Below, one piece after another: positions 49,363 to 58,533 of a stretch of DNA of 64,000 nucleotides; within the stretch, counting starts at the first letter, position 1; each line of letters starts with the position of its first letter. This DNA is from Comamonas composti DSM 21721 (GTDB taxonomy: Bacteria; Pseudomonadota; Gammaproteobacteria; Burkholderiales; Burkholderiaceae_C). The translations under genes were made by a program, and so were the position numbers. Below the pieces are notes generated by a model. It did not search any database, was not told where the DNA came from, and saw nothing but the letters and a program-made list of their open reading frames with translations. The stretch is from NCBI RefSeq assembly GCF_000429845.1, contig NZ_AUCQ01000013.1, forward strand, positions 1 to 64,000, read 5' to 3'.

Positions 49363-49722
49363 ATGCAAAACCGCATCCTCACTTCCCGTTTTGTCCAGCG
49401 CGCCGCCGTGGCCCTGGGCGCCGCCGCGCTGCCCGCGCTGTCGTTCGCGCAGGGGCTGCCGCAACTGGAGAACCCGACCCGCGGCACGGGCAACGGCATC
49501 ATGGAAACGATCAGGAACTACGGCTACGACATCATCATGCTCGTGGCCCTGCTGGTCGTGGCGTCGATGTTCATTGGCGTGTGCTACCACGCCTATGGCA
49601 CCTACGCGGAAATCCACACGGGCCGCAAGACCTGGGGCCAGTTCGGCCTCACCGTTGCCATCGGCGCGGTGCTGCTCGTGATCGGCATCTGGCTGCTCAC
49701 CGAAGCCACCGGCATCCTGTAA
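49363..49722 (+). CDS. TIGR03745-family membrane protein (VirB2-like)
   Basis: A 119-residue protein with signal peptide (about 1-29, FAQ) and two membrane segments in the mature part. LPQLENPTRGTGNGIMETIRNYGYDIIMLVALLVVASMFIGVCYHAYGTYAEIHTGRKTWGQFGLTVAIGAVLLVIGIWLLTEATGIL fits TIGR03745 (PFL_4702). The layout resembles VirB2 pilins, so it may be the pilus subunit; this is an inference. Confidence 0.88.
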   Translation: MQNRILTSRFVQRAAVALGAAALPALSFAQGLPQLENPTRGTGNGIMETIRNYGYDIIMLVALLVVASMFIGVCYHAYGTYAEIHTGRKTWGQFGLTVAIGAVLLVIGIWLLTEATGIL

Positions 49723-49734
49723 GGCGAGGCCGGT

Positions 49735-50145
49735 ATGTCCGAGCAGCAGCACGTCCGTGCTGACGGGACGGTCACGTTCCTTCCGCACCGGCTCAACCGC
49801 CATCCCGTTGTTGTGCGCGGCCTCACCGCCGACGAGCTGTGGATTTGCTGCGGCCTGTCCGGCGTCGCCGGCCTGCTGGTCGGTGCACCGCTGTCCTGGG
49901 TGTTCCGCACGATCGCGCTCGCGCCCACCTTCGTTGTGCTGGGCGTGGCCTTCGGCGTGTTCATCGGGGGCGGCATCCTGCGTCGCCTCAAGCGGGGACG
50001 TCCCGACACTTGGCTGTATCGGCAACTCCAGTGGCGCATCGCCACGCGCTACCCGGCGGTGGCGGGCTGGGTGCGCGGCCATGTGCTGATTTCACGCTCC
50101 GGCTTCTGGACCACCCGAAGGTCTGTTGCAAGGGGGGCACGATGA
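49735..50145 (+). CDS. TIGR03750-family protein (VirB3/TraL-like)
   Basis: A 136-residue protein with two adjacent membrane segments (LWICCGLSGVAGLLVGAPLSWVFRTIALAPTFVVLGVAFGVFIGGGI, about 36-82). VTFLPHRLNRHPVVVRGLTADEL at the start and the basic RLKRGRPDTWLYRQLQWRIA after the membrane part match TIGR03750. The position after the TIGR03745 gene and the topology are like VirB3. It overlaps the next gene by 4 bases. Confidence 0.88.
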   Translation: MSEQQHVRADGTVTFLPHRLNRHPVVVRGLTADELWICCGLSGVAGLLVGAPLSWVFRTIALAPTFVVLGVAFGVFIGGGILRRLKRGRPDTWLYRQLQWRIATRYPAVAGWVRGHVLISRSGFWTTRRSVARGAR

Positions 50146-50834
50146 GCCGCTTCAAGAACGAGATCACCCATCTGCAGGCGCACATCAAGACGCTTCGCCT
50201 GGGTGCTGGCGCGCTGGTCATCGTCGCCCTGGTCATGGGCGGCGGCTGGTGGAGCGCTCCGCGCGACCTGACCATCCACGTCCCGCCTGATCTGCGCTCC
50301 GGCAGTACCCGGAAGTGGTGGGAAGTGCCGCCCGAATCGGTCTACGCGTTCACGTTCTACGTGTTTCAGACCCTCAACCGCTGGCCGACGAATGGCGAAG
50401 AGGACTACGCGCGCAACCTCCACACGCTCTCGCCGTACCTCACCCCGTCGTGCCAGGCCTACCTGCGGGCGGACTACGACTACCGCCGCTCCACGGGCGA
50501 GCTGCGCCAGCGCGTGCGCGGCATCTACGAAATCCCCGGCCGCGGCTATGGCGACGACCCCACGGCGCGCGTGCGCGTGGTGTCCGACCGCGACTGGGTG
50601 GTGACGCTGGACATCACCGCCGACGAGTACTACGGCGCCGAGCAGGTCAAGCGAGCCCTGGTGCGCTACCCCGTGAAGGTCACGCGGGTGGACGTCGATC
50701 CGGCGCGCAACCCGTTCGGCTTGGCGCTCGACTGCTACGACGGCACGCCCCAGCGCATCAGTACGCCGGAGCCGACGCGCCCGACGCCAAGCGGCCTATC
50801 TCCGCAAGCGCCCCAAGGAGGAAGCACCCCATGA
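50142..50834 (+). CDS. TIGR03746-family protein (VirB8/TraE-like)
   Basis: A 230-residue protein from ATG 50142. One membrane segment at about 20-40 is followed by a periplasmic domain (DLTIHVPPDLRSGSTRKWWEVPPESVYAFTFYVFQTLNRWPTNGEEDYARNL ... VVTLDITADEYYGAEQVKRALVRYPVKV), as in PFL_4703/TIGR03746. The topology suits a VirB8-type scaffold between the membranes. Confidence 0.88.
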   Translation: MSRFKNEITHLQAHIKTLRLGAGALVIVALVMGGGWWSAPRDLTIHVPPDLRSGSTRKWWEVPPESVYAFTFYVFQTLNRWPTNGEEDYARNLHTLSPYLTPSCQAYLRADYDYRRSTGELRQRVRGIYEIPGRGYGDDPTARVRVVSDRDWVVTLDITADEYYGAEQVKRALVRYPVKVTRVDVDPARNPFGLALDCYDGTPQRISTPEPTRPTPSGLSPQAPQGGSTP

Positions 50835-51760
50835 AGCATCCTGTATTCAAGCTGCCGGGGCTGTTGGCCGTGGCCGCCGCAGTGGTCATGTCCTCCGCTG
50901 CCCAGGCGGTGGAAATCCTGCGCTGGGAACGCATGCCGCTGGCGGTGCCCTTGAAGGTCGGCCAGGAGCGCATCGTGTTCATCGACCGCAACGTCCGCGT
51001 GGGCGTACCTGCGGGCGTCGGCGAGCGCCTACGGGTGCAGAGCGCGGGCGGCGCGGTGTACCTGCGCGCCAGCGAGCCGATCGAGCCCACGCGGCTGCAA
51101 TTGCAGGACGCCGACACGGGCGCGCTGATCCTGCTGGACATTGCGGCGGAGCCAGCCAAGGACGGGGAAGCCGAGCTGGAACCAGTGCGCATCGTCGAGG
51201 GCAACAGCACCCCGGCGCGCTATGGCGATCAGCCCGGCGATGACAACGAAGCTCCGGTGCGCGCCCAGGACCAGGCAGGCGCGCGGGCGGCGCGACGCGA
51301 GACCCCGGTGCCGGTTGTCCTGACGCGCTTCGCCGCGCAGAACCTCTACGCGCCGCTACGCACCGTGGAGCCGCTGGCGGGCGTCATGCGGGTGAACTTG
51401 CGCCGCGACCTGGACCTCGGCACGCTGGTGCCGACGCTGCCGGTGCGCGCGGTCGCGCTCGCCTCATGGCGTCTGGAAGACCAGTGGGTCACTGCCGTCC
51501 GCCTCACCAATAGCAGCGGCGGCTGGATCACCCTCGACCCGCGCGTGTTGCAGGGCGATTTCCTCACCGCCACCTTTCAGCACGAAGCCCTCGGCCCGCG
51601 CGGGACGCCAGAGGACACGACCGTCCTGTATTTGGTGACGCGGGGGCACGGCCTCGCGCAATCGCTGCTGCCGGCGATCAACCGCTTCGATCCTGCCGCG
51701 CATCTGCCGCAGCCCGAAGCCGAGGCCACCGACGCCAAGGAGGCCCGCCATGCGCAGTAA
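50831..51760 (+). CDS. TIGR03749-family protein (VirB9/TraK-like)
   Basis: A 309-residue protein with signal peptide (about 1-26, AQA), overlapping the previous gene by 4 bases. It is beta-rich: EILRWERMPLAVPLKVGQERIVFIDRNVRVGVPAGVGERLRVQSAGGAVYLRASEPI, with a second beta region in the C-terminal part. It matches TIGR03749 (PFL_4704). Order and fold suggest the TraK/VirB9-type outer-membrane complex. Confidence 0.88.
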   Translation: MKHPVFKLPGLLAVAAAVVMSSAAQAVEILRWERMPLAVPLKVGQERIVFIDRNVRVGVPAGVGERLRVQSAGGAVYLRASEPIEPTRLQLQDADTGALILLDIAAEPAKDGEAELEPVRIVEGNSTPARYGDQPGDDNEAPVRAQDQAGARAARRETPVPVVLTRFAAQNLYAPLRTVEPLAGVMRVNLRRDLDLGTLVPTLPVRAVALASWRLEDQWVTAVRLTNSSGGWITLDPRVLQGDFLTATFQHEALGPRGTPEDTTVLYLVTRGHGLAQSLLPAINRFDPAAHLPQPEAEATDAKEARHAQ

Positions 51761-53168
51761 CGGACTCCTGAAGTGGTTGATGATCCCCGTAGCCCTGCTG
51801 GTGCTGTTTGTCGCCATCCGGCTGTTTTCGGGTGGAAGCTCGTCGGCGCCGCCCGCCGCGGGTGCCGGCGCCAAGCTCACACCGGAGGAAATGAAGGCGC
51901 TGGGCATCGAGGGCGATACCCCCCGCGATACCGTGGCGACGCTCGTGGCGCAGGTGAAGCAGTTGCGCACCGAGCTTCAGACGGCACTGTCCGACAACAA
52001 GTCCCAGCGCGAGGAGAACCAGCGCCTGCGCCAACGCGAGAACTCGATCGACCAGCGCATCAGTTCGGCCCTCGAATCCGAGCGCTCCAACTTGCGCCGC
52101 GACCAGCAGCAGGCGGCCAGCGAGCGCCAGCAGACCGAGGGGCAGCTCGCCGACCTGCAGCGGCGCTTGGAAGGCATCGGCGGGCGCGGCGGCGGCCACA
52201 ACGATCTGCCCGTGGGCCTGGGGCTGCGCGACGGCGACGAGGCAGGCATGGAAGGCGGCGTGCGCTGGGTCGAGCCAGACGACGCGAAGCCGGCTGATGG
52301 GCGTAACGGCAGTCGTGGCACGGGTGGCGGCATGAGCTTTCCGACGAGCTTTGGCCCCGCGCAGAGCACGCTGGATGCCACGGCAAAAACCGTGGCGAAC
52401 GCGGGCGCCCGCGCCGCAGGCGCCAATAGCGCCAAGCCGGTCTACACGGTGCCGACCAACTCGACGCTGATGGGATCGGTGGCGATGACGGCGCTGATCG
52501 GCCGCGTGCCGATCGACGGTACGGTCAACGATCCGTATCCGTTCAAAGTCCTCGTCGGTCCCGACAATCTCACGGCAAACGGCATCGACATTCCCGACGT
52601 GGCCGGCGCCGTGTTTTCTGGCACTGCCTCGGGCGACTGGACGCTCTCTTGCGTGCGCGGTCAGGTGCGCAGCATCACCTTTGTGTTCCATGACGGGACC
52701 ATTCGGACGATTCCCGAAGACCGTGAGGGCAACCAGCAGAACAACCAGCAGCGCGACGGCCTGGGCTGGATCAGCGACCCGTATGGCATTCCTTGCGTCA
52801 GCGGGGAGCGGCGCAGCAACGCCCAGCAGTACCTCGGCTCGCAGGCTCTAATCACTGCGGCCGGTGCTGGCGTGGCCTCGCTGATCGACAGCGACAGCGG
52901 CCAGATGTCCTACGTAGGCGCAGACGGCTCCATCGGCAGCGTCGGCATTTCCAGCAATGAGGCCGTGGGCCGCATCCTGGCCGGTGGCGTGCGGGACATG
53001 GCCGATTGGGTCAACAAGTTGTACGGCCAGGCCTTCGCCGCCGTCTATGTCCAGCCCGGCGCAAAGGTCGCCGTCCACCTCGAAAAGCCGCTCGCCATCG
53101 ATTTCGATCCCGAAGGTCGCAAGGTCGATCACCGCGCAGGAGAAAGCCATGCTCTCGAACTTGAATAA
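51750..53168 (+). CDS. TIGR03752-family protein (VirB10/TraB-like)
   Basis: A 472-residue protein. One N-terminal membrane segment (LLKWLMIPVALLVLFVAIRLF) is followed by a long coiled coil (about 60-140) and a periplasmic beta domain (VYTVPTNSTLMGSVAMTALIGRVPIDGTVNDPYPFKVLVG ... WISDPYGIPCVSGERRSNAQQYLG). It fits TIGR03752 (PFL_4705), the TraB/VirB10-like part that spans both membranes. It overlaps the following lipoprotein gene by 20 bases. Confidence 0.9.
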   Translation: MRSNGLLKWLMIPVALLVLFVAIRLFSGGSSSAPPAAGAGAKLTPEEMKALGIEGDTPRDTVATLVAQVKQLRTELQTALSDNKSQREENQRLRQRENSIDQRISSALESERSNLRRDQQQAASERQQTEGQLADLQRRLEGIGGRGGGHNDLPVGLGLRDGDEAGMEGGVRWVEPDDAKPADGRNGSRGTGGGMSFPTSFGPAQSTLDATAKTVANAGARAAGANSAKPVYTVPTNSTLMGSVAMTALIGRVPIDGTVNDPYPFKVLVGPDNLTANGIDIPDVAGAVFSGTASGDWTLSCVRGQVRSITFVFHDGTIRTIPEDREGNQQNNQQRDGLGWISDPYGIPCVSGERRSNAQQYLGSQALITAAGAGVASLIDSDSGQMSYVGADGSIGSVGISSNEAVGRILAGGVRDMADWVNKLYGQAFAAVYVQPGAKVAVHLEKPLAIDFDPEGRKVDHRAGESHALELE

Positions 53169-53589
53169 GGGCCTGGCGCTGGCCCTCGCCATCGCAGTAC
53201 TCGGTGGCTGTGCCACCAGCAAGGAAAAGCTGCTGCCCCACGGCGACAGCACGATGATGGACATCTGGCAGCAGAACGCCGGTGACGGCGGCGGTGGCGC
53301 CGGCCAGGTGGCACGCAGGCAATTGCTCGACGCGCGCCAGAGCCTGCGCCGGCCGCTGACCGAGATGGATGTACAGGCCGCGGCCGCCGAGCAGATGCGC
53401 TACACGCGCACAGCGCGCAACGAGGTCTATCGCCAGTTCCAGCGCCTGCCGAATCCCGACCTGGTTATGTACCTGTACCCGCACCTGGCAGGCACGGACC
53501 CGGTGCCCGTGCCGGGCTATACGACGGTTTTTCCCTTGTATCAGCGCGTGCAGTACGCCATGCCTGGCGAGCGCGTGGAGGACTACTGA
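53149..53589 (+). CDS. TIGR03751-family lipoprotein (VirB7-like)
   Basis: A 146-residue protein from ATG 53149 (GGAG in front). The lipobox LGGC puts the modified Cys at about residue 21. It continues ATSKEKLLPHGDSTMMDIWQQ and, later, RYTRTARNEVYRQFQRLPNPDLVMYLYPHLAGTDPVPVPGYTTVFPLYQRV, as in TIGR03751. It is an outer-membrane lipoprotein of the core complex, and its stop overlaps the start of the ATPase gene by one base. Confidence 0.92.
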   Translation: MLSNLNKGLALALAIAVLGGCATSKEKLLPHGDSTMMDIWQQNAGDGGGGAGQVARRQLLDARQSLRRPLTEMDVQAAAAEQMRYTRTARNEVYRQFQRLPNPDLVMYLYPHLAGTDPVPVPGYTTVFPLYQRVQYAMPGERVEDY

Positions 53590-56471
53590 TGCGCTGGAAA
53601 CTCCCCTGGCCCAAGTCGGCTGCGCCGAAGCTGGCCGCATCCGGCACAGGCGATGACGAGTGGCCGGAGGGCTGGCAGCGCCACGTCGAGGTCTTGCGCC
53701 AGGCCGGCATCCCAGAACCCGGCACGGCGGCCCATGGCCGCAGGCCGGCGACGGTGGCCGACGAGCAGGCGCTGTACGACGTCGCGCCGTCGTTCGCGGA
53801 ATTCCTGCCCTGGGTGGAGTTCCTGCCCGATTCGAAGTCCATGCTGCTGGAAGATGGGCAATCGGTCGCGGCATTCTACGAGCTGGTGCCACTGGGCACC
53901 GAGGGCCGGGAACCCGGCTGGCTCGCGCATGCCCGCGACGCCTTGGAGAACGCGCTCCAGGACTCGTTCGATGAACTGGACGAGAACCCCTGGGTACTCC
54001 AGCTCTACGCCCAGGACGAACCCAGCTTCGACCAGTACATGCAGACCCTGCGCGACTACGTGCAGCCGCGCGCCCGCAATACGGCTTTCACCGAGTTCTA
54101 CCTTCGCTTCTTCGGACACCACCTGCGCGCGGTCGCGAAGCCGGGCGGGCTCTTCGAGGACACGGTGGTCACGCGGCTGCGTTGGCGCGGCCAGACGCGG
54201 CGCGTGCGCATGGTCGTCTATCGCCGGGCCACCGGGCAGGCGAGCCGCCGCGGCCAGACGCCCGAGCAGATGCTGAACATCGTCTGCGATCGCCTGTGTG
54301 GTGGGCTGGCGAACGCCGGCATCCAGGCCCGGCGCATGGTCGCGGCCGACGTTCATGACTGGCTGCTGCGGTGGTTCAACCCGCGTCCCACGCTGCTCGG
54401 GCCTAGGGTCGAGGACCGCGAACGCTTCTATGCGTTGGCACGCTACCCCGACGAGACAGAAGACGGCGAGATCGAGCTGGCGAGTGGGCGGGATTTCAGC
54501 CAGCGGCTTTTCTTCAGCCAGCCACGCTCGGACGCAGAGCACGGAACCTGGCACTTCGACGGCATGCCGCACCGTGTGCTGGTCACTGACCGGCTGCGCA
54601 TGCCGCCTGGTACAGGTCACCTGACTGGCGAAACTCGCAAAGGCGATGCGATCAACACGCTGTTCGATCAGATGCCCGAGGACACGACGATGTGTCTGAC
54701 CATGGTGGCGACACCCCAGGACATCCTCGAATCGCATCTGAACCACCTGGCGAAGAAGGCAGTCGGCGAAACACTGGCATCGGAGCAGACTCTCAAGGAT
54801 GTGCAGGAGGCCCGCTCGCTCATCGGCAGCGCTCACAAGCTCTACCGGGGAACGCTGGCCTTTTATTTGCGCGGCCGGGATGAAGCTGAGCTGGACCGGC
54901 GCGGCCTGGACCTGGCGAACGTGATGCTCAACGCTGGTTTGCAGCCCGTGCGCGAAGACGATGAAGTCGCGCCTTTGAACAGCTACCTGCGCTGGCTGCC
55001 ATGCTGCTACAACCCGAGCCAGGATCGGCGGAACTGGTTCACCCAACTGATGTTCGCCCAGCACGTGGCGAATCTCTCTCCGGCCTGGGGCCGCAGCCAA
55101 GGTACGGGCCATCCCGGCAATACGTTCTTCAACCGAGGCGGCGGGCCGATCACCTTTGACCCGCTCAACCGCCTGGATCGACAGATGAACGCCCATCTGT
55201 TCCTGTTCGGCCCGACCGGCTCCGGCAAAAGCGCAACGCTCAACAACCTCTTGAATCAGGTCACGGCCATCTACCGGCCGCGCCTCTTCATCGTGGAAGC
55301 CGGCAACAGCTTCGGCCTGTTCAGCGATTTCGCCAAGCGTCTGGGCCTGACCGTGAACCGGGTCAAGCTGGCCCCAGGCTCAGGCATCAGCCTCGCACCC
55401 TTCGCTGACGCGCGCCGGCTGATCGAAACGCCGAGTGACGTGCAGACGCTCGATGCGGATGCGCTGGATGAAGACCAGCCGCCGGACGTCTCGGCCATGG
55501 AGGCGGACGAGCAGCGCGACGTGCTCGGTGAACTGGAAATCACTGCACGGCTGATGATCACTGGCGGCGAGGATAAAGAAGAGGCCCGGATGACTCGGGC
55601 CGATCGTTCGCTGATTCGACAGTGCATTCTCGACGCCGCCGAACACTGCGTGGCCGAGAAGCACACCGTACTCACGCGCGACGTGCGCAACGCGCTGCGC
55701 ACGCGCGGCCAGGACTCGACACTGCCGGAGATGCGGCGCGTGCGGCTGCTGGAGATGGCGGACGCGATGGACATGTTCTGCCAAGGCACGGACGGCGAGA
55801 TGTTCGACCGCGACGGCACGCCGTGGCCCGAGGCCGACATCACCCTGGTGGATCTCGCGACCTATGCGCGCGAGGGCTACAACGCGCAGCTCTCCATTGC
55901 CTACATCAGCCTGATCAGCACGGTGAACAACATCGCCGAGCGCGATCAGTACCTAGGCCGCCCGATCATCAACGTGACCGACGAAGGACACATCATCACG
56001 AAGAACCCGCTGCTCGCGCCCTACGTCGTGAAAATCACAAAAATGTGGCGCAAGCTAGGAGCCTGGTTCTGGCTCGCTACGCAAAATATCGACGACCTGC
56101 CGCGTGCTGCGGAGCCCATGCTCAACATGATCGAGTGGTGGATCTGCCTGTCGATGCCGCCCGATGAGGTCGAGAAGATCGCACGCTTCCGCGAACTCTC
56201 GCCCGCGCAGAAGGCGCTGATGCTTTCGGCGCGCAAAGAGGCGGGGAAATTCACCGAGGGCGTCATCCTCTCCAAGAGCATGGAAGTGCTGTTCCGCGCC
56301 GTGCCGCCGAGCCTGTACCTTGCGCTCGCGCAAACCGAACCCGAAGAGAAGGCAGAGCGCTACCAGCTCATGCAGCAATACGGCTGCACCGAGTTGGAAG
56401 CAGCTTTCAAGGTCGCCGAGAAGATCGACCAGGCACGCGGCATCGAGTCGCCTGCCCTGGAACTGTCGTAA
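53589..56471 (+). CDS. VirB4/TraC-like conjugation ATPase (TIGR03744)
   Basis: A 960-residue protein. A long N-terminal TraC-like domain (about 50-480) is followed by the ATPase domain with Walker A FGPTGSGKSAT at 540-550, FIVEAGNSFGLFSDFAKRLG, IINVTDEGHIITKNP (Walker B region) and WFWLATQNIDDLPRAAEPMLNMIEWW. A cluster of acidic residues at about 620-665 is an insert typical of TIGR03744. It powers pilus assembly and substrate transfer. Confidence 0.95.
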   Translation: MRWKLPWPKSAAPKLAASGTGDDEWPEGWQRHVEVLRQAGIPEPGTAAHGRRPATVADEQALYDVAPSFAEFLPWVEFLPDSKSMLLEDGQSVAAFYELVPLGTEGREPGWLAHARDALENALQDSFDELDENPWVLQLYAQDEPSFDQYMQTLRDYVQPRARNTAFTEFYLRFFGHHLRAVAKPGGLFEDTVVTRLRWRGQTRRVRMVVYRRATGQASRRGQTPEQMLNIVCDRLCGGLANAGIQARRMVAADVHDWLLRWFNPRPTLLGPRVEDRERFYALARYPDETEDGEIELASGRDFSQRLFFSQPRSDAEHGTWHFDGMPHRVLVTDRLRMPPGTGHLTGETRKGDAINTLFDQMPEDTTMCLTMVATPQDILESHLNHLAKKAVGETLASEQTLKDVQEARSLIGSAHKLYRGTLAFYLRGRDEAELDRRGLDLANVMLNAGLQPVREDDEVAPLNSYLRWLPCCYNPSQDRRNWFTQLMFAQHVANLSPAWGRSQGTGHPGNTFFNRGGGPITFDPLNRLDRQMNAHLFLFGPTGSGKSATLNNLLNQVTAIYRPRLFIVEAGNSFGLFSDFAKRLGLTVNRVKLAPGSGISLAPFADARRLIETPSDVQTLDADALDEDQPPDVSAMEADEQRDVLGELEITARLMITGGEDKEEARMTRADRSLIRQCILDAAEHCVAEKHTVLTRDVRNALRTRGQDSTLPEMRRVRLLEMADAMDMFCQGTDGEMFDRDGTPWPEADITLVDLATYAREGYNAQLSIAYISLISTVNNIAERDQYLGRPIINVTDEGHIITKNPLLAPYVVKITKMWRKLGAWFWLATQNIDDLPRAAEPMLNMIEWWICLSMPPDEVEKIARFRELSPAQKALMLSARKEAGKFTEGVILSKSMEVLFRAVPPSLYLALAQTEPEEKAERYQLMQQYGCTELEAAFKVAEKIDQARGIESPALELS

Positions 56472-56484
56472 GCCGGAGAACACC

Positions 56485-57249
56485 ATGGAGCAGAAGCGTC
56501 CTTCCATTCCGATACAAGTTCAGGCGTTCCGCCGTCGCCACGGGCGGCCCCGCTGGCCTTGGGCCTTAGCTGTTGCGCTGGTCGCGCTGCTGCTGATCTG
56601 GCTCGTGTCCCGGTCGCCCGGCGAACCCTCACCACAGTCGCCCACGCCGGTCAGCACGGCACTGATGTCCGGGCCGCCCTGGCAGATGGGCAATCCCGAA
56701 GGGCGTTTCACGCTGACGCTCTATGCCGATCTGGAATGTCCGTTCTGCCGGGAGTATTTCCCGCAGCTCAAGCGCTGGGTCGGCAGCAACGCCGACGTGG
56801 CCCTGCAATGGCACCACCAGCCGCTGGCCGCACATGAGCCGGCCGCGTCGGCCGAGGCGCGTCTGGTCGAGTGCGTCGCCGAAGCCGGCGGGCATGCTGC
56901 CTTTTGGCATGCCGTCGAGTGGGTCTATGCCCACACGCGCAGCGACGGCCAGGGATTGCCCGATGGCCTGCGCTACCCGGAATCGACGCCGGCCGTTGAG
57001 CAGTGCATGACAAGCGAGCGAGCCGATGCAGTCATCCGCGCCCAGGCCACGGAAGCCACGAAAGGCGGCGTGACGGCCACGCCGTCGCTGCGCCTGCTTG
57101 ATCGCCAGACGGGCCAGTCCGTCCTGCTGCAGGGTCCAATCGAAGACGATGCCTTGCTGTCGGCCATGGACATGCTGGCGGCTGACGAACCTGCCGCCAC
57201 ACCTACCACCGAAATGCCTGCCGACGTTGTCGGCGACATGCCCAGGTAG
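56485..57249 (+). CDS. DsbA/DsbC-like thioredoxin-fold protein of the transfer region
   Basis: A 254-residue protein from ATG 56485 (GGAGAA in front). A membrane anchor (WPWALAVALVALLLIWLV, about 25-42) is followed by a periplasmic thioredoxin domain: FTLTLYADLECPFCREYFPQLKRWVGS (active site CPFC), ending GGVTATPSLRLLDRQTGQ with the cis-Pro. It probably oxidises or isomerises disulphides in Cys-rich transfer proteins such as the TraU-like one. The last codons overlap the first hairpin of the radC-like leader that follows. Confidence 0.88.
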   Translation: MEQKRPSIPIQVQAFRRRHGRPRWPWALAVALVALLLIWLVSRSPGEPSPQSPTPVSTALMSGPPWQMGNPEGRFTLTLYADLECPFCREYFPQLKRWVGSNADVALQWHHQPLAAHEPAASAEARLVECVAEAGGHAAFWHAVEWVYAHTRSDGQGLPDGLRYPESTPAVEQCMTSERADAVIRAQATEATKGGVTATPSLRLLDRQTGQSVLLQGPIEDDALLSAMDMLAADEPAATPTTEMPADVVGDMPR

Positions 57250-57349
57250 CCCTGGTCTTCAAGGCTACGGCGCGGTTGCCCGCGCTGACCGATACCCGTT
57301 CGCTCCGCATCCTGGCCGCGAACAATCACCGCTGCGCGGTGGTGGATGC
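57220..57349 (+). ncRNA. radC-like RNA leader, copy E (precedes the radC homologue)
   Basis: Hairpin 1 is GCCGAC-GTT-GTCGGC (57220-57234), then GACATGCCCAG, hairpin 2 GTAGCC ... GGCTAC with GGTCTTCAA in the loop, and hairpin 3 GCGCGG-TTGCC-CGCGC. The outer pair is GCATCC (57307-57312) with GGATGC (57344-57349). It begins inside the end of the previous gene and lies 83 bases before the RadC-like start. This place fits the described radC RNA motif. Confidence 0.75.
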
Positions 57350-57432
57350 ACCTCGTTCCCTTGTTCCTATCCCCAGGAGGGCTTGCCCTCCCAGGGCGTG
57401 CGCCCTCCGATCTCACCTTCCGGAGGTTCGCC

Positions 57433-57927
57433 ATGTCTTTCGTCGTCAATGACTCCTGCGTGGAGTCGCTTTCCGCCGTCGCGGCCCATCATGAGGACTG
57501 GATCATCAAGCAGGCTATCGCGTTGCTGGAGAGACGGATCTTCAAAGTCGGACCGTGCCTCAGCCAACCGGCCGCCGTGCGGGACTACCTGCGTCTAAAA
57601 CTCGTCGCTGAGCCCAACGAAGTATTCGCAGTCGTGTTCCTGGACAGCATGCATCAAGTGTTGGCCTACGAGCCACTGTTCAGGGGCACGATCAATTCGA
57701 CTGCAGTCTATCCGCGTGTCGTCGTACAGCGTGTATTGGAGCTGAAAGCCGCCGCAGTGGTCTTCGCGCACCAGCACCCTTCGGGTGCCACCGAACCGTC
57801 GAACGCCGATCGCGCGCTGACTCAGCGATTGCAGGCTGCGCTGGCGCTCATCGATGTTCGGGTACTGGACCACATCGTCGTCGGCCTGGGAAATCCGTAC
57901 TCCTTCGCTGAGCACGGCTTGCTGTAG
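57433..57927 (+). CDS. RadC-like JAB-domain protein
   Basis: A 164-residue protein from ATG 57433 after CGGAGG. The JAB/MPN metal-binding motif is [16 protein letters not shown] (usual H-x-HPSG, with Gln in place of the more common Asn), plus the upstream [29 protein letters not shown] segment of the RadC family. The N-terminal helix-hairpin-helix of chromosomal RadC is missing, as in mobile-element versions. Function is unsettled; a peptidase or nuclease helper in DNA processing has been proposed for the fold. Confidence 0.9.
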   Translation: MSFVVNDSCVESLSAVAAHHEDWIIKQAIALLERRIFKVGPCLSQPAAVRDYLRLKLVAEPNEVFAVVFLDSMHQVLAYEPLFRGTINSTAVYPRVVVQRVLELKAAAVVFAHQHPSGATEPSNADRALTQRLQAALALIDVRVLDHIVVGLGNPYSFAEHGLL

Positions 57928-57949
57928 CGCATCGCTTCATTGATCACTG

Positions 57950-57976
57950 CGGGGGCTTCGGCCTCCGTTTTTCTTT
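57950..57976 (+). terminator. Rho-independent terminator after the RadC-like gene
   Basis: CGGGGGC-TTCG-GCCTCCG hairpin (one G-U pair) followed by TTTTTCTTT, 22 bases after the stop. Confidence 0.85.
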
Positions 57977-58086
57977 GCGGCGAGACAAGCAGGTATGCGG
58001 GGTGTCCGCGATGCGCATTGTTTGTTGGGGCTGCATCAGGTTCGGCGTTTGACTATGGCCCTGATCAACTTCCCGGGGTACGCGAC

Positions 58087-58533
58087 ATGCCAGCATCTAT
58101 TTCCAGGTTCTCGCCGGGATGGCGAACCCTCGGCCTGGCCGTTGCGCTGCCGGTCGCTCTGGTCGTTTTCAGCCCGGCCACCTTCGCCGCCGACGTGCTG
58201 GTCGTCACCGACAGCCGGCACCCCCTCAAGACCGTGGGCGGTGAGCGGCTGATCGAGTTGGACGAAGCGCATCGGATCGAAACGGAGCTTGCTGCCGAAC
58301 TCCCCGCAGATCCCGAACAGGCTGCCGTCATCGTCAAGCGTCGGCTGAACGGTGGCGGTGCCGACCTCCAGCGCCGCATTGCGTCCGCATACCAGGGCGT
58401 CACCGACGCATGGAGCCTGGGCATCACCAGCATCCCGGCCGTCGTCGTGGACAAGCGCTACGTGATCTATGGCGAGCCGGACGTGGCCCGCGCAGTCGCG
58501 CGCATCGAGCAGCACCGGAGGACGCAGCCGTGA
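58087..58533 (+). CDS. TIGR03757-family conjugation protein
   Basis: A 148-residue protein from ATG 58087, with signal peptide (about 1-34, FAA). The mature part (DVLVVTDSRHPLKTVGGERLIELDEAHRIETELAAELPADPEQA ... TSIPAVVVDKRYVIYGEPDVARAVARI) fits PFL_4709 (TIGR03757), a thioredoxin-like fold without CxxC. It is the first gene of a second transfer cluster, with TraU- and TraG-like genes after it. Confidence 0.88.
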   Translation: MPASISRFSPGWRTLGLAVALPVALVVFSPATFAADVLVVTDSRHPLKTVGGERLIELDEAHRIETELAAELPADPEQAAVIVKRRLNGGGADLQRRIASAYQGVTDAWSLGITSIPAVVVDKRYVIYGEPDVARAVARIEQHRRTQP

